A stretch of DNA of 64,000 nucleotides from Rhipidocladum racemiflorum. Taxonomy: Eukaryota > Streptophyta > Magnoliopsida > Poales > Poaceae. The DNA lies in contig CM070581.1 in assembly GCA_036346355.1 (NCBI GenBank), forward strand, positions 9,424,001 through 9,488,000, read 5' to 3'. The notes beneath the pieces were generated by a model. That model saw only the letters and a program-made list of their open reading frames with translations. It did no database searches and was not told the origin of the DNA. The position numbers and the translations under genes were made by a program. Every line of letters begins with the position of its first letter. Positions within the stretch are counted from its first letter, which is position 1. Below, piece after piece: positions 10,736 through 21,377 of this stretch.

Positions 10736-11454
10736 GGAGCTATTCTAGCATAGATAGTACTGTAGCATCTACAGTACCCATACGACAACAGGATTCTAAG
10801 CCAAGACCGATGGCTAGGAAGCGAACGGTTTAGCCAATTGAGCAACGGAGGGAGTTGAGAAGACTAAGGGGTAATAAATATATGAGAGATGGCAATCTTA
10901 CTCGATTGCCCGTGTACCCGCGGGTAAAAACCCTGATAGAGGTGGGTATGCTCTTCTTTTGTTGCCCGCAGCCCGCAGGTATGTTTATGGGGTGCCAAAC
11001 TTTACCCGACGGGTAAATAAGTATGGGGGAGCTCCACCCGTACCCGTTCTGACCGATTGCCCGCCACTTTCTACTGATATGTGGGCCACAATAAACATCT
11101 AGTTGGCCCCTTGATCATTAATTTGTGGTTCCTCATGTTAGTAATTTGTGATTAATGATGCTGTGATGAGCGATTTATAATGTGTGTGATGATTAATGAA
11201 TTGTTTCTATTTTAATAATTGAATTTGAGCATGTGTGATGACTAATGAACTATTTTTATTTTAATTGTTAAACTTGAGCATCTGTGTATTATTTGTCTGC
11301 ATGTGTTATTTTAATTATTATCCCTATGCGCATTTGAAATTTTGTGTTAATTTCTAGTTTTTGTGATGAAGTTGATTTGACAACAAGAGAGAAACTTTTG
11401 AAGAAATATGATTTTAATATTTGTGATTAATAAACATTAATAATTTTGTATAAA

Positions 11455-11565
11455 GAAAAACAGAAAAATGCATGTGTGTTTGGTGTGTGCATGCAAGCGT
11501 GTTGTGTGCGTGGTGTATAGCATGCATGGGTTGCGTGTGTGCGTGTGATGCATGTGCATGTAGAG
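11455..11565. repeat. GT / GCATG-rich simple repeat
   Basis: A low-complexity tract of gtgtg runs interrupted by gcatgc and catgcatg palindromes. It abuts the hAT-like element at 11573. Confidence 0.6.
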
Positions 11566-11572
11566 TGATTGC

Positions 11573-11986
11573 CAGTGGCGGACCCAGCAAAAAAAATTAG
11601 GTGGGGCGAACTTGAGCGACAAACTTAACCAAAAGTAAAAATATACATCATAGACACCACATTTGTATTCCAATCACACAAATTAGAGTGTAAACGGTAA
11701 ATTAACGACATAGACGAAGATTTAAGATGATACCGCTCACATGAAAAGTAAACACCAATTTTTCAACCATATATTTTAAATTTCATCAAATGATCAAAAG
11801 ATAATAGATCATCCTGTCAATTTAACAAATAGATAAATGAGGACGAGTGAGATATAATGAAGGGATCATATACTAAAAAGTGATTAATATTATAAAAATA
11901 CATACCACTAGTTAAACACTAAGCACGTCTTGAAGCGGTAGCTGGGGCGGCTGCCCCACCACGCCTAAAGGGAGGGTCCGCCCCTG
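11573..11986. mobile_element. Non-autonomous hAT element with 8-bp target duplication
   Basis: The element begins CAGTGGCGGACCC and ends with the complement of CAGGGGCGGACCC. It is flanked on both sides by the identical 8-bp GTGATTGC (11565-11572 and 11987-11994). An 8-bp duplication plus CAG-type short inverted repeats is diagnostic of hAT. At 414 bp with no reading frame it cannot encode a transposase. Confidence 0.88.
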
Positions 11987-11994
11987 GTGATTGC

Positions 11995-12713
11995 TGTGTA
12001 CGAGAAGGATTGGATTGCATTGCATGCAGGCAGGAGGAGGTGGACATCAACTAGGACTTGTAAACCGAGGACGTGAGGGTTTCCGATTGTTCTTCCTGGC
12101 TGAGGCGGCGCACCATATATACACATATATCCCAGGCCGTGGGGAAGACCATCAGAGAAAAAGAGCGAGGGTTTCCTCTGGAGAAAAGGAGAGAGCAGGC
12201 GGCGGCTAGACACACGTAAAAAGAAAGGAAAAAGGCTGTCGTTCAGACGCGGCGACGCAAGGAGAGCATAGTGCAGGAGGCAGGCTTCCGTCCAGGACGC
12301 GTCGTCGCCCAGGGAGCAGATGGCGGCGCAGGACAGGGTTTGCTGATCGAGTTCGGTAGGAGGCCGGCTGTTCCCAGGCAACAGCGTGCAAGCAGGGTGC
12401 TCGGCAGGATTGCTCGGCAGCAGGCCGATGCGATAGCAAGCGGGCGAGCGGCAGCGCGCAGGAGCGGCACGTCAGTGCACGGGAGCAACAACGAGCAGAC
12501 GCATGAGGGTATAAATTCTAGATTGAACTTTATGTGATGAGATTCATGCTTTGACACGTTGATTGATTTAATGCGAAAGTGTGAAATTTCAGTTTAATTA
12601 TTGTGATTGATTCTCATGGTTTAGTCGCTTGGTTTATTATTGTTTCAATTATTCCTTCCGCTGTCTAGTGTTGATTAGTGTGTTCAGGGGTATTTAGCGC
12701 CAACGATCCTTCA
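11995..12713 (+). repeat. Probable LTR or leader sequence of the adjoining copia fragment
   Basis: No gene is seen. Since a tRNA-Met primer site follows directly, the CA at 12712-12713 is taken as the 3' end of a 5' LTR. The LTR start could not be located; the GC-rich part (12240-12490) may belong to it or to older sequence. Open frames here on both strands lack domains. Confidence 0.35.
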
Positions 12714-12715
12714 AT

Positions 12716-12727
12716 TGGTATCAGAGC
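12716..12727 (+). other. Retrotransposon primer-binding site (tRNA-iMet)
   Basis: TGGTATCAGAGC is complementary to the 3' end of plant initiator tRNA-Met, the usual Ty1-copia primer. It lies 2 bp after the presumed LTR end and 36 bp before the gag start codon. Confidence 0.85.
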
Positions 12728-12762
12728 GAGGTTAGCTCAGTTTAATCTTGCGATTAGAAGCT

Positions 12763-13908
12763 ATGGCGCAGTTTAGCACTTTCTCTATGACTAAACCTCC
12801 TATTTTTAATGGTGATGATTACCCTTATTGGAAAGTGCGCATGCAATCTTTTTTACAATCTCAGAGCTATGAATTGTGGGAAATTGTAGAAACTAAATAT
12901 GTTAAACCTGAGAATATTATCACCAAAGAATAAAAAGATCTTCACACCTTGAATCAAAAAGCAATGAGTTATTTTTATGGTGCTTTGTCTAAGGATGAAT
13001 TTAATAAGATCTCTAATCTGAAAACTGCTTATGAAATCTGTGAATCTTTGAAAATTACTCATGAGGGCACTAATGATGTAAAAAATGCTAAAATTGAATT
13101 GTTTACTCGTGAGTATGAATTGTTTGCTATGAAAACTGGGGAAACCATTAATGACTTTGCTGCTCGTTTTAATGAATTGGTTAACAAACTTACATCTCTT
13201 GGAAAGGTGTTGTCTCAGGAAGATTAATGTAGAAAGTTACTTAGATCTTTAGATCAAATGGTGTGGCATTTTAAAGTAACTGCAATAACTGAATCTAAGG
13301 ACTTGAGTACATTGAAATTAGATGCTTTGCTTGGTTCTTTAAAGATATGTGAGATGAGTCTCAGTCAAATTAATCATAATACTCATGATGTTCCTATTGC
13401 TCTTGCCACTTTTGAGAAAAATAAACACAAGGATATTGATATTGATGATATGGATTTTGATGCGCTTGCTAGTCTTTCTAAAAAGGTTTCTAATGTTTTG
13501 AAAACCAAGTTTAGCAAAAGTAAAAGTGATCTCATAAAATGCTTCAATTGCAACGAATTTGGTCATTATAAGAGTGATTGTCCCAAACTTGCTAACGAGA
13601 ATTCTAGTCATTTTTGAAAGAAGAAATTTTCAGGTTCCAAAATGAAGAAGTCACTTCAGAAAGCATTCTTGAACATTGTGGAGGAGTTTGATTTTTCAGA
13701 TGATGATGAGGACGACAATGATCCTTTGGCTACACTTGGAGAGGATGATGATATAGCAGATATTTGCCTTGTTGGGAGGGACGTTTGTCTTGAAACGTCA
13801 GAAAGTGAAGATGCTGATGATGAAGATGAAGATGAGGTAAATGATTCTGAAACTTTGGAAGCTTTTAAATTACAAGAAAAAATTCGTGATGCCTTGATAA
13901 ATAAATGA
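12763..13908 (+). pseudogene. Ty1-copia gag remnant (SIRE/Maximus-like)
   Basis: Nucleocapsid gene of a copia element, which would package the RNA genome. The start MAQFSTFSMTKPPIFNGDDY and the WKVRMQSFL motif are the typical copia gag opening. A CCHC knuckle, CFNCNEFGHYKSDC, lies near 13540-13583. After it comes an acidic D/E-rich segment (13690-13870). The frame is broken by in-frame stops at 12931, 13225 and 13615 but otherwise stays in one phase. Protease, integrase and reverse transcriptase do not follow: similarity ends near 13910. The element is truncated and dead. Confidence 0.85.
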
Positions 13909-14374
13909 CAAGACTTAACTGCACAGCAGAAAAATGTGAGGAACAAAGGCACATCGCATCGCAGCAAGCTCCGTTAAAACTATGGAAATTTAGATCTCTG
14001 CGGCTCTGCCACTACTAAATGCACGTTTTTGAGAAATACCACTGTAGAATGTCGTCGTCGAGAAATGCCATTACAAACGTATCTTATTCGAGAAAATGTA
14101 AAACACCTCTCGGTACCCTGGTTAAAGTTGTATTTTGAAGATGGTGTCTTCTGAAAATTTAAGCATTCTCAACAGAGGAGGGTACGTGCGATTTCACCGT
14201 AACTCTCTTTCGTGAGGCGACTTCAGTGCAGCTGGCGTTGGATCCTACTCGGCCATGGCTACACTACACCCAAGATGCTACACCAATCCATTGCTTTCGA
14301 AAATTAGATGAAGCATGAGCCATCGTTGTGGCAGAACAGCAACTTCGAATACTAACATCCGTTTACTAGTACTA
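13909..14374. other. Intergenic, no gene seen
   Basis: Sequence after the gag truncation point, with no reading frame, repeat end or RNA gene recognised. Confidence 0.5.
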
Positions 14375-14638
14375 CTCCCTCTAGTTTGATAATAGATGTC
14401 GTTTTGGACATCGACATGGTCTTCAAAACACAACATTGACCGCTAATTTTTATTATAATATATTTATAAAACCCAATAAAATTATAATATTATTTTCATA
14501 TAATTTTCATATATCCAATTTACACATATAATTTTCATATATCCAATTTAAATATTTAAAAATACATTGATAGTCAAAGTTTTAGAAGTTTGACCATCAC
14601 TATGTCCAAAACGATATCTATTATCAAACTGGAGGGAG
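14375..14638. mobile_element. Stowaway MITE
   Basis: Long terminal inverted repeats begin CTCCCTCTAGTTTGATAATA on the left and CTCCCTCCAGTTTGATAATA on the right (complement), extending to the cgttttggaca block. TA target duplications lie at 14373-14374 and 14639-14640. The AT-rich core is typical. It is the best-preserved Stowaway in the window. Confidence 0.92.
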
Positions 14639-14915
14639 TAATAGTTATGGGGTTATGGCCGTGTTAGTTGGCTGACTTTTTCCAGCTTCCTGGGTCAACC
14701 GACAACGATGTCTCATACGTCACACTTTCATAATGGTTAAACTCCAACAAGGGCAGCACAACTAAACTGAATTTTCACCCCGTATAGGTGAATAGGTCCA
14801 ACCAAGATCTTGAAGATTCGAATGTGACGATACCTACAAGATAGTGTATGGTGGGACAGTGGACTAAATCAAAACTTCTATCGAAAGTAGACTCTAGAGC
14901 CCGCTTGTTTCGTTT

Positions 14916-15214
14916 TAGGGTGTGTTTGGTTGATAGGATAAAGTTGAATGGGATGGGATGGTCATATACCATTTGGTTTTGTTATTTGGGTGAATGGAAT
15001 GGTTCAGCATCTAAAGGGAATATTCCTTAAATTTGTATGACTTGGTTCATGATAGAATGGTTCAACATCTAGAGGGAATATTCCGCAAATTTGTATAACT
15101 TGGTTTATGATGGAATGGTTCTATTCAAGCAACCAAATACATTGATAATTTTTTTCTTGAATATGTACTATCTCATACATGTACTACTTGGTACAGTCAA
15201 TCAAACACACCCTA
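14916..15214. mobile_element. MITE with AGGGTGTGTTTGG terminal inverted repeats
   Basis: The left end ttagggtgtgtttggttgat is inverted at the right as gtcaatcaaacacaccct. Inside, a gaatggttca.catcta.agggaatattcc block is duplicated (14996-15030 and 15056-15090). The truncated copy at about 20599-20790 and the related element at 38031 share its terminal motif. The target duplication is not clean. Confidence 0.65.
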
Positions 15215-15362
15215 GTTGTCTCGAATCAAGCTTGAGTGAGAGTTCAGTTTTCAAAAAGGAAAAAGTTAGTGAATTTGTGTTGGATTTGAGCTCTTTTACT
15301 GAGCACTAACTTTAATATGAACCGTTCATTCTTTTCAATCCAATAGGTTATATTAGTCAGTA

Positions 15363-15643
15363 CTCTCTTCATTGATAAATGTAAGGCGTATTTAACTTTG
15401 CACAAGGATTAAAGTTACGGTGAAATTGAGAAAGCCATAAGAGAAAATGACTTACATACCCCTTTATAATTGTCTCGGAACAGGAGAGATAATACTTTGT
15501 GTAGGTGATAATGAATAAATACATATGGTTATGAGAGAATAAATAAGGGTATAGTAGTAATGGCTCATTAAATCTACATACAAGCTTTATATTCTAAACA
15601 AGACCATTCAAACTATAGGTCTTATATTTATCAACGGATGGAG
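15363..15643. mobile_element. Degenerate Stowaway-like MITE
   Basis: The left end ctctcttcattgataaatgt and the right end atatttatcaacggatggag are degenerate inverted repeats, flanked by TA on both sides (15361-15362, 15644-15645). Confidence 0.6.
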
Positions 15644-15645
15644 TA

Positions 15646-16067
15646 TTTATTTATACTTTCTCTGATAGTAGAGCAGTAAAAATACCTTTAACAAATTAAT
15701 AGCTATATCAAATTTTTAATACATGTCATATATTATGGTACAATGTATTATAAAATTTCTCTCCGATTTAACTTGCTTTGGGCTGGCTAAAAAAAACATC
15801 GATGTCCGATCGTGCCGCGCAGCTAGGCTCAATTCGGGTTGAGAGAAAAAAACCCACTTCGGCTTTTTTCACCCTTCCAAACTTAGCAGGGACTGGGCCT
15901 ATTCAGCCGTTTGTCAGGAAGGCTTGGGCAAACGAATATGTTGCTCTGTAGAGTTTGGAGTAGTTTTCGGCCTTTTGTCTCCTCTGTATTTTGCCGGCTG
16001 GTCGATTATAAAATATTGAAATGAAACAAAGAACAAGGTATAAACCTCTCGAGAAATTTGGAAAATA
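15646..16067. other. Intergenic, no gene seen
   Basis: AT-rich sequence between two Stowaway-like elements, without recognisable features. Confidence 0.5.
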
Positions 16068-16324
16068 CCCTATCCGTTCAAAAATAATTTTCCTTTTAAA
16101 CATCAATACGGTTTTCAAATCATAGCTTTAACTACTGTTTTTTATTAAATATATTTATAAAACCAAATAAAATTGTAGTGTTATGAAAATACTTTTTAAA
16201 ACAAATTTACACATAGGATTTTTATATAGCTGATTTAAATATTTAAAAAGATATTAACAATCAAAGTTTCAAAATTTTAACTATGCTTATATCTAAAACG
16301 ATAATTATTTATGATCAAAGGGAG
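16068..16324. mobile_element. Degenerate Stowaway-like MITE
   Basis: Bounded by TA (16066-16067 and 16325-16326), with ends ccctatccgttcaaaaataa and ataattatttatgatcaaag. The interior shares tatatttataaaacc.aataaaattgta and aaacgata blocks with the Stowaway at 14375. Confidence 0.65.
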
Positions 16325-16437
16325 TAGAATATGTTCGGTAGGCGGTAGCTATGTGACGCTTGCATCACAGCCGATTGTATTTATAGTTCGTGGAAAACCT
16401 CACAACGCGTCTTGTTGCATCGTCGCCGAGATACTTC

Positions 16438-16653
16438 TGTTGGGAAACTCGGCCCATCGTGGCCCATGTGGACTCTCCCAAAACCCTAGCTATAGGTTAT
16501 AAATAGGAGGCAGGGGGTCACCCCATTGTACACGTGCAATCAGAATAATAAAGCAGAGCAGTTCCTCCTCATATTGTGTCTCTCTCCCTCTCTGTTCTCC
16601 AGTTTAGATCTATTAGGCAACTCCGGACTATTCGATAGCGATTTTGTCTAACA
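16438..16653 (+). repeat. 5' LTR of the deleted copia element
   Basis: A 216-bp LTR running TG...CA. It contains a TATA-like tataaata (near 16499-16506), a cap region and an aataataaa poly(A)-type motif near 16543. The sequence after its end, cgttatcagcac, occupies the primer-site position but is not a standard tRNA 3'-end complement. Confidence 0.9.
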
Positions 16654-17287
16654 CGTTATCAGCACAAAGCTCTACCCGGCGAACAGATTGGAAAGGTGAG
16701 ACGCGGGATTGATCTAATCTCGCATGGATATTTGTATGCATCTATTCTACGCATCTACGTGGCACGAAGCTACGATATGAAGCGATTTTGCATATCATAG
16801 TATGGACCTACTATACAAGAAATTGCAGTACACGAAGCTACAGTTTGGCACGAAGCCATTGTTGCTACAGTATGACACGCAGTCGGATCAGCTTGGAGCA
16901 TCGTGCACACGAAGAAGTGGTCCGCCGCAGGCTTGCCGTCACCGCGCTCGCCCACCGTTGCGCCTCCTCGATCGCCGGCCTTACGAGCAGCTTGGCTCAC
17001 AACCACTCCGCCGCTTGTCTCGGCGTCCCGCCGCGCGTGGCCAGTAGCCGCCACCTGGCTCGACGCCGCACTGGCCCATGCGATGGCTCGGCCACAAATC
17101 GACGCGCCGCCCCAGCCGCCGGTCATCGCCATCGGTCGATGCGGCACGGCCTCGGTCGCCAACGGAAGCGCCGCCGCCGGTCGCCTTGCCGTAGTCGCGC
17201 GGAACTGCGCTGCTGGCGGTCTGGACGACCAGACATACCGCCGCCATGGCTCGCCTCGCTCCCACCGACTCCATGGCGGCTTTGTGT

Positions 17288-18800
17288 GCGCACACCTCCT
17301 CATATAAACCCCGTAGGTCACAAATGGGTTTTTGTTCGGAAGAGGAATGAAAGCAATGAAGTTGTAAGGTACAAGGCAAGGCTTGTTGCTCAAGGTTTCA
17401 CTCAATGTCCTGGGGTTGATTATGAAGAAACCTATTCTCCGATCATGGGTGAAATTACCTTTATATACTTGATCTCAATGGCAGTCAACTTGAAGTTGAG
17501 AATGAAGTTTATGGATGTTGTCACAGCATATTTGTATGGAAGCTTGGATTCGGAGATATACATGAAAGTGCTGGAAGGTATCCCTATCCCGAACCAAGAC
17601 ACAGCAAATAGAAACCTATACAGTGTGAAATTGGAGAAATCACTATATGGACTGAAGCAGTCAGGAAGAACGTGGTACAATCGCTTGAGTGACTTTCTCT
17701 GCAAGAAAGGCTACACGAACAACGAAGATTGTCCATTTGTGTTTATACAATGATCCCTGAATGGATTTTGTATAATCTCTGTCTATGTAGATGACTTGAA
17801 CATCATCGGGAGGGATGAAATTGAAGAAGCATGCTCATACTTGAAGCCTAAGTTTGAAATGAAAGACTTGGGTAACACCAAGTTATGTTTAGGCTTGCAG
17901 CTTGAACATGTTCAAGGCAAAATCTTGGTACACCAATCATCCTACACGCAGAAAGTGTTAAAGAGATTCAGTTTTGAAAAAGCATACTCCGCAAAGACCC
18001 CAATGGTCGAAAGATCACTCCAAGCAGACCTAGACCCATACAGGCCTAGAGAAGAGGGGGAGGAAGTCCTGAGAACAGAATTCCCATATTTGAGTGCAAT
18101 TGGAGCACTCATGTACCTTGCGAATAGCACTAGCCGGACATCGCTTTCGACGTGAATTTGCTAGCACAGTACAGTACAGAACCCACCAAAAGGCATTGGA
18201 AAAGGGGTGAAAGACATCTTTCGTTACCTTTAAGGAAGCAAAGATCTCGGCTTGTTTTACAGAAGAAACAATGGATTGAATTTGGTTGGCTATGCCGATG
18301 CTGGGTACCTATCGGACCCACATACTGGCAAGTCACAAACCGGGTATGTTTTCCTTTGTGGAGGAACAACAATCTCTTGGAAGTCGTCTAAGCAGACACT
18401 TGTCTCGACGTCGAGAAACCACTCAGAAATCATTGCATTGTATGAAGCCTCCCGAGAATGTGCATGGCTTCGAAGAATGATTCACCACATCCAGAAGTCA
18501 TGTGGTTTGAACTGGAACAAACCCCCACTATCATCTATGAAGATAATGCAGCTTGTGTTGCTCAAGTGCAAATGGGACATATGAAAAGTAACCTCACGAA
18601 GCATATCAACCCCAAGTTCTTTTATGCTCATGAATTGTATAAGATGAACGAGGTCAAGATACTGCATACTAAGTCCTGTGAAAATCTCGCAGATTTATTC
18701 ACTAAGTCACTTCCGGTATCTTCCTTTGAAAAGTGTGTTAGAGGAATCAGGATAATGAGACTCAGAGAAGTGCATATTTCAGGGGGGAATTTTCACATAC
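17288..18800 (+). pseudogene. Copia reverse transcriptase / RNase H remnant
   Basis: Reading begins at RTPPHINP and continues through KWVFVRKRN, RYKARLVAQGFTQ, DVVTAYLYG and LYGLKQSGR. An in-frame TGA at 17751 replaces the CGA (Arg) found in the sibling element. Next come the YVDD catalytic motif (about 17785) and the FEMKDLG block. A frameshift or deletion lies near 18140. RNase H fragments follow in shifting frames (YADAGYLSDP, GYVFLCGGT, KHINPKFFYAHE, LADLFTKSLP). Not translatable as a whole. Confidence 0.88.
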
Positions 18801-19058
18801 TCCTAAATAAATCTCGAACATGAAGTTTGAGTACCCAACGTGGATCTAGAAGATTAATATTGAAGTTTTGGTGGATTGTACTCTTTTCCTTAGTAAGTTT
18901 TTCATTGAAGTTTTCTTACATAAGATTTTTGATGAGGCAATTCGTGCAACATAGCAAACATATGCTGTGTACTCTTTCTCCAAGTATTTTTCCCTATTGG
19001 GTTTTTCTAGAGTTTTGATGAGGCATATGCATCTCGCGGCGAAGAGTCCAAGGAGGAG

Positions 19059-19276
19059 TGTTGGGAAACTCGGCTCATCGTGGCTCATGTGGACTCTCCC
19101 GAAACCCTAGCTATAGGTTATAAATAGGAGGCAGAGGATCACCCCATTGTACACGTGCAATCAGAATAATAAAGCAGACCAGCTCCTCCTCATATCGTGT
19201 CTCTCTTCCTCTCTCTTTTCTCCAGTTTAGATCTATTAAATAACTTTAAACTATTCGATAGCGAGGTTGTCTAACA
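19059..19276 (+). repeat. 3' LTR of the deleted copia element
   Basis: Differs from its partner at about 19 positions plus a 2-bp indel, mostly C-to-T or G-to-A changes in this copy, especially a cluster of seven at 19240-19253. The polypurine tract abuts at 19050-19058. Confidence 0.9.
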
Positions 19277-19359
19277 ATTTCCTCATGAAAACCCTCATGT
19301 GCCGCTGCCGAAGCCAACTTCTAGTATGCATGGGCCTGTAGCGCTTGGCCCATCCGGGT

Positions 19360-19458
19360 GCATGCTTTGCTTTCACTTCTAGTCAAACCAACGCATGCTT
19401 TGCTTCCACTTCTAGTCAAGCCGACGCATGCTTTGCTTCCACAGTTCCACTTCTAGTA
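19360..19458. repeat. 33-bp tandem repeat, three units
   Basis: The unit begins gcatgctttgct and ends cacttctagtcaa(a/g)cc(a/g)ac. Units start at 19360, 19393 and 19426; the third has a 7-bp insertion, and a partial fourth occurs at 19489. Confidence 0.8.
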
Positions 19459-19499
19459 AGCCAAAAAAACACAGCCAATGCATGCACGCATGCTTTGCT

Positions 19500-19898
19500 C
19501 CAAATCCAATAGCAAAAACAAAAACAGATTAATCAATATAAATATATTATTCCATCATAACTATTATTATTTGGTAAATCACTCAACAAAAAATTATAAA
19601 TCAACACATCCCATGGTCGAGGGCCGGCGAGATGTTCTTAGTTAGCCTTGTCTACGGTCTACCGCCAAATGGAACGCAAAAGAATCTATTCCAGTATTTT
19701 ACCTGCAATCACATTTAAAAGAAGAAGAAGAAGACGTGTTTATTAGAACTTAGAACGTTCACATATGAGTTTGTAATATAATCGGCAGGCCTTGCACTGC
19801 CTGCTTCTGCTTAAATTACTCCCGTCGTTGCAGCTGTGCCACTGCATGCATCCACTAGAGAGCAACGATATGAACATGTCAAGACAAGAAAAAAAAAA
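19500..19898. other. Intergenic, no gene seen
   Basis: AT-rich sequence with a short (gaa)n run near 19721. No reading frame with a domain. Confidence 0.5.
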
Positions 19899-20086
19899 GG
19901 TTTTGATAAGTTTCACCCGGATGTTTTCTTTAGCAACCATCATCCAAATTCTAGGCCATTAGATTTGCTTTCAGATCGATGCACACACCCCTGAATTCGA
20001 GGTGGGTTAATCCTACGGATGTGTGTTTTGATCGTACTGTCCAAAGTTTGGATAGTTTTTAGGACAAAAACATCCGGATGATGCCT
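19899..20086 (-). mobile_element. MITE with CGGATGTTTT terminal inverted repeats, copy 2
   Basis: Reverse complement of 9303-9488 over its whole length, with matching ends (ttgataagtttcacccgg on the left, aacatccggatgatg on the right). It lies about 1.3 kb upstream of the hexosaminidase gene. Confidence 0.7.
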
Positions 20087-20377
20087 ATACACTCCCAAAA
20101 AAATATTCTCACAATCTCTCTGCTTCGACCAATACAGATGGAACGTGAAGCGTGCATAAACATACAGTAACAGATCTCTTGGTTCCTTTCTAAGTACAAA
20201 ATCTCTTCCTCCTCCTCCTCCTCCTCTCTTATTTTTCTGAGAAGTAGGAAATACCTTCGAATTGATTGTGCAACAAACTCCGTCGCGCAAGGTAAACGAC
20301 ATGCATAAACTCCAAGGCCAGTATCGTGTGAAACGCATTCGAAGCCGAAGATTTTAAGAAACACATTCTCGAAAGAC

Positions 20378-20598
20378 AATAGTTATAAACAGACGAACGG
20401 TGGATCCAAGGGCGCTCTGAAAGAGCCACTTTGTATTCTTGTAGTGACTATAGTAGTAAGCCAGCCCCATGCATTGTCGCTCCCTTTGTTCAAAATTTAT
20501 AAAGCGTATTTTCTCTTGGCATATAGAACAATGAGATATTAAAAATAATCAGATTACCTATAGTTATTATCTTTAAAGGTTATATTCAATGCATGCAT
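20378..20598 (+). repeat. Local duplication upstream of hexosaminidase, copy A
   Basis: Shares acagacgaacggt, caagggcgctctgaaagag, tttgtattcttgtag and the following MITE start (aatttataaagtgtatttt-like) with 20864-21090. Copy A is cut at 20599, where a MITE of the AGGGTGTGTTTGG type begins. Confidence 0.75.
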
Positions 20599-20800
20599 AT
20601 AGGGTGTGTTTGGTTGCTTATACCAAATGGTACATATAAAAGATGGTTTTAAAAAAAAAGTCACTAATATGGTTCGTTACTTGAATGGAACCATCATATC
20701 CTGGATGATGGAATACAAATTTGAAGAACATTCCCTATATATAGATAGTTAATTATTCTATTCACTTGAAACAATGGAATCAAATAGTCCGGATGTTGTA
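20599..20800. mobile_element. Truncated MITE of the AGGGTGTGTTTGG family
   Basis: Starts with agggtgtgtttggttgc, as at 14916, and carries the same tggaatggaacc and acattccct-type internal blocks. The inverted right end is missing, so its limit is approximate. Confidence 0.5.
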
Positions 20801-20863
20801 GTGACTCTAGTGAGTGGTAAGCTAGTCGTTTGTATTCCTGTAGTGACTAGTGAGTGGTAAGAC

Positions 20864-21090
20864 AAAAGTTAGAAACAGACGAACGGTAGAGGCAAGGGCG
20901 CTCTGAAAGAGCCATTTGTATTCTTGTAGGGCCTAGTGAGTAGTAAGCCCGTTCAATACATTGTCATTCCCTGTGTCTAAATTTATAAAGTGTATTTTAT
21001 TTTGACATATAGATCAATGTGATATCAAAAATGGATGATTAGATTATCTATACTTATTATCTTTAAGCGCTATATATTCAACACATACAT
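20864..21090 (+). repeat. Local duplication upstream of hexosaminidase, copy B
   Basis: Partner of copy A, 486 bp downstream. Here the MITE contained in the duplicated unit continues intact to about 21232. Confidence 0.75.
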
Positions 21091-21232
21091 ATAGAAAATA
21101 TGAAGTAAAGCTGGATATTTATTAGGCGCTATAAAGAAAATATCATACTAATTTTGTATTGGAATATAGAATATACTCTATATTTATGGATAAAATTATT
21201 AAAAACTAGACCATATTAATTTGGTCGGATGG
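20965..21232. mobile_element. MITE in the hexosaminidase promoter region
   Basis: The left end (attccctgtgtctaaattta) and right end (taatttggtcggatggagta) are degenerate Stowaway-like inverted repeats. Same family as 6190-6465. Its right end lies about 87 bp upstream of the candidate TATA box. Confidence 0.6.
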
Positions 21233-21318
21233 AGTATAGGACAAGAACATAGCCAAACAGGCACTTATTTATACCAGAGAACTTATTTCCCATCCAATGC
21301 CGCCTGCATACATCTATC

Positions 21319-21325
21319 TATATAT
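21319..21325 (+). promoter_or_regulatory. Candidate TATA box of the hexosaminidase gene
   Basis: TATATAA within ctatctatatataacatcc. It lies 59 bp before the ATG at 21378, which supports that start over the in-frame ATG at 21342, since transcription would begin near 21350. Confidence 0.5.
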
Positions 21326-21377
21326 AACATCCACCAATCAAATGCTGCAGCACGGAGCAGCTGAAACCAAAGCCCTA

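Larger units (their letters stand above)
16438..19276 (+). mobile_element. Internally deleted Ty1-copia retrotransposon, both LTRs present
   Basis: The LTRs start TGTTGGGAAACTC and end TCTAACA. A polypurine tract (aaggaggag) precedes the 3' LTR, and flanking 5-mers ACTTC / ATTTC are a likely target duplication with one change. Internally, a GC-rich leader (16654-17285) joins directly to pol just upstream of reverse transcriptase; gag, protease and integrase are absent. It belongs to the same family as 24482-31394: LTR 3' halves and RT proteins align, and the breakpoint lies where the sibling continues into its integrase-RT linker. About 19 mismatches between LTRs make it the older of the two. 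Confidence 0.9.

Noticed and set aside
12206..12557. Minus-strand frames of 77-138 codons in the 11965-12557 region
   Set aside because: Ala/Arg/Pro-rich translations of a GC-rich stretch next to the copia primer site; no domain.
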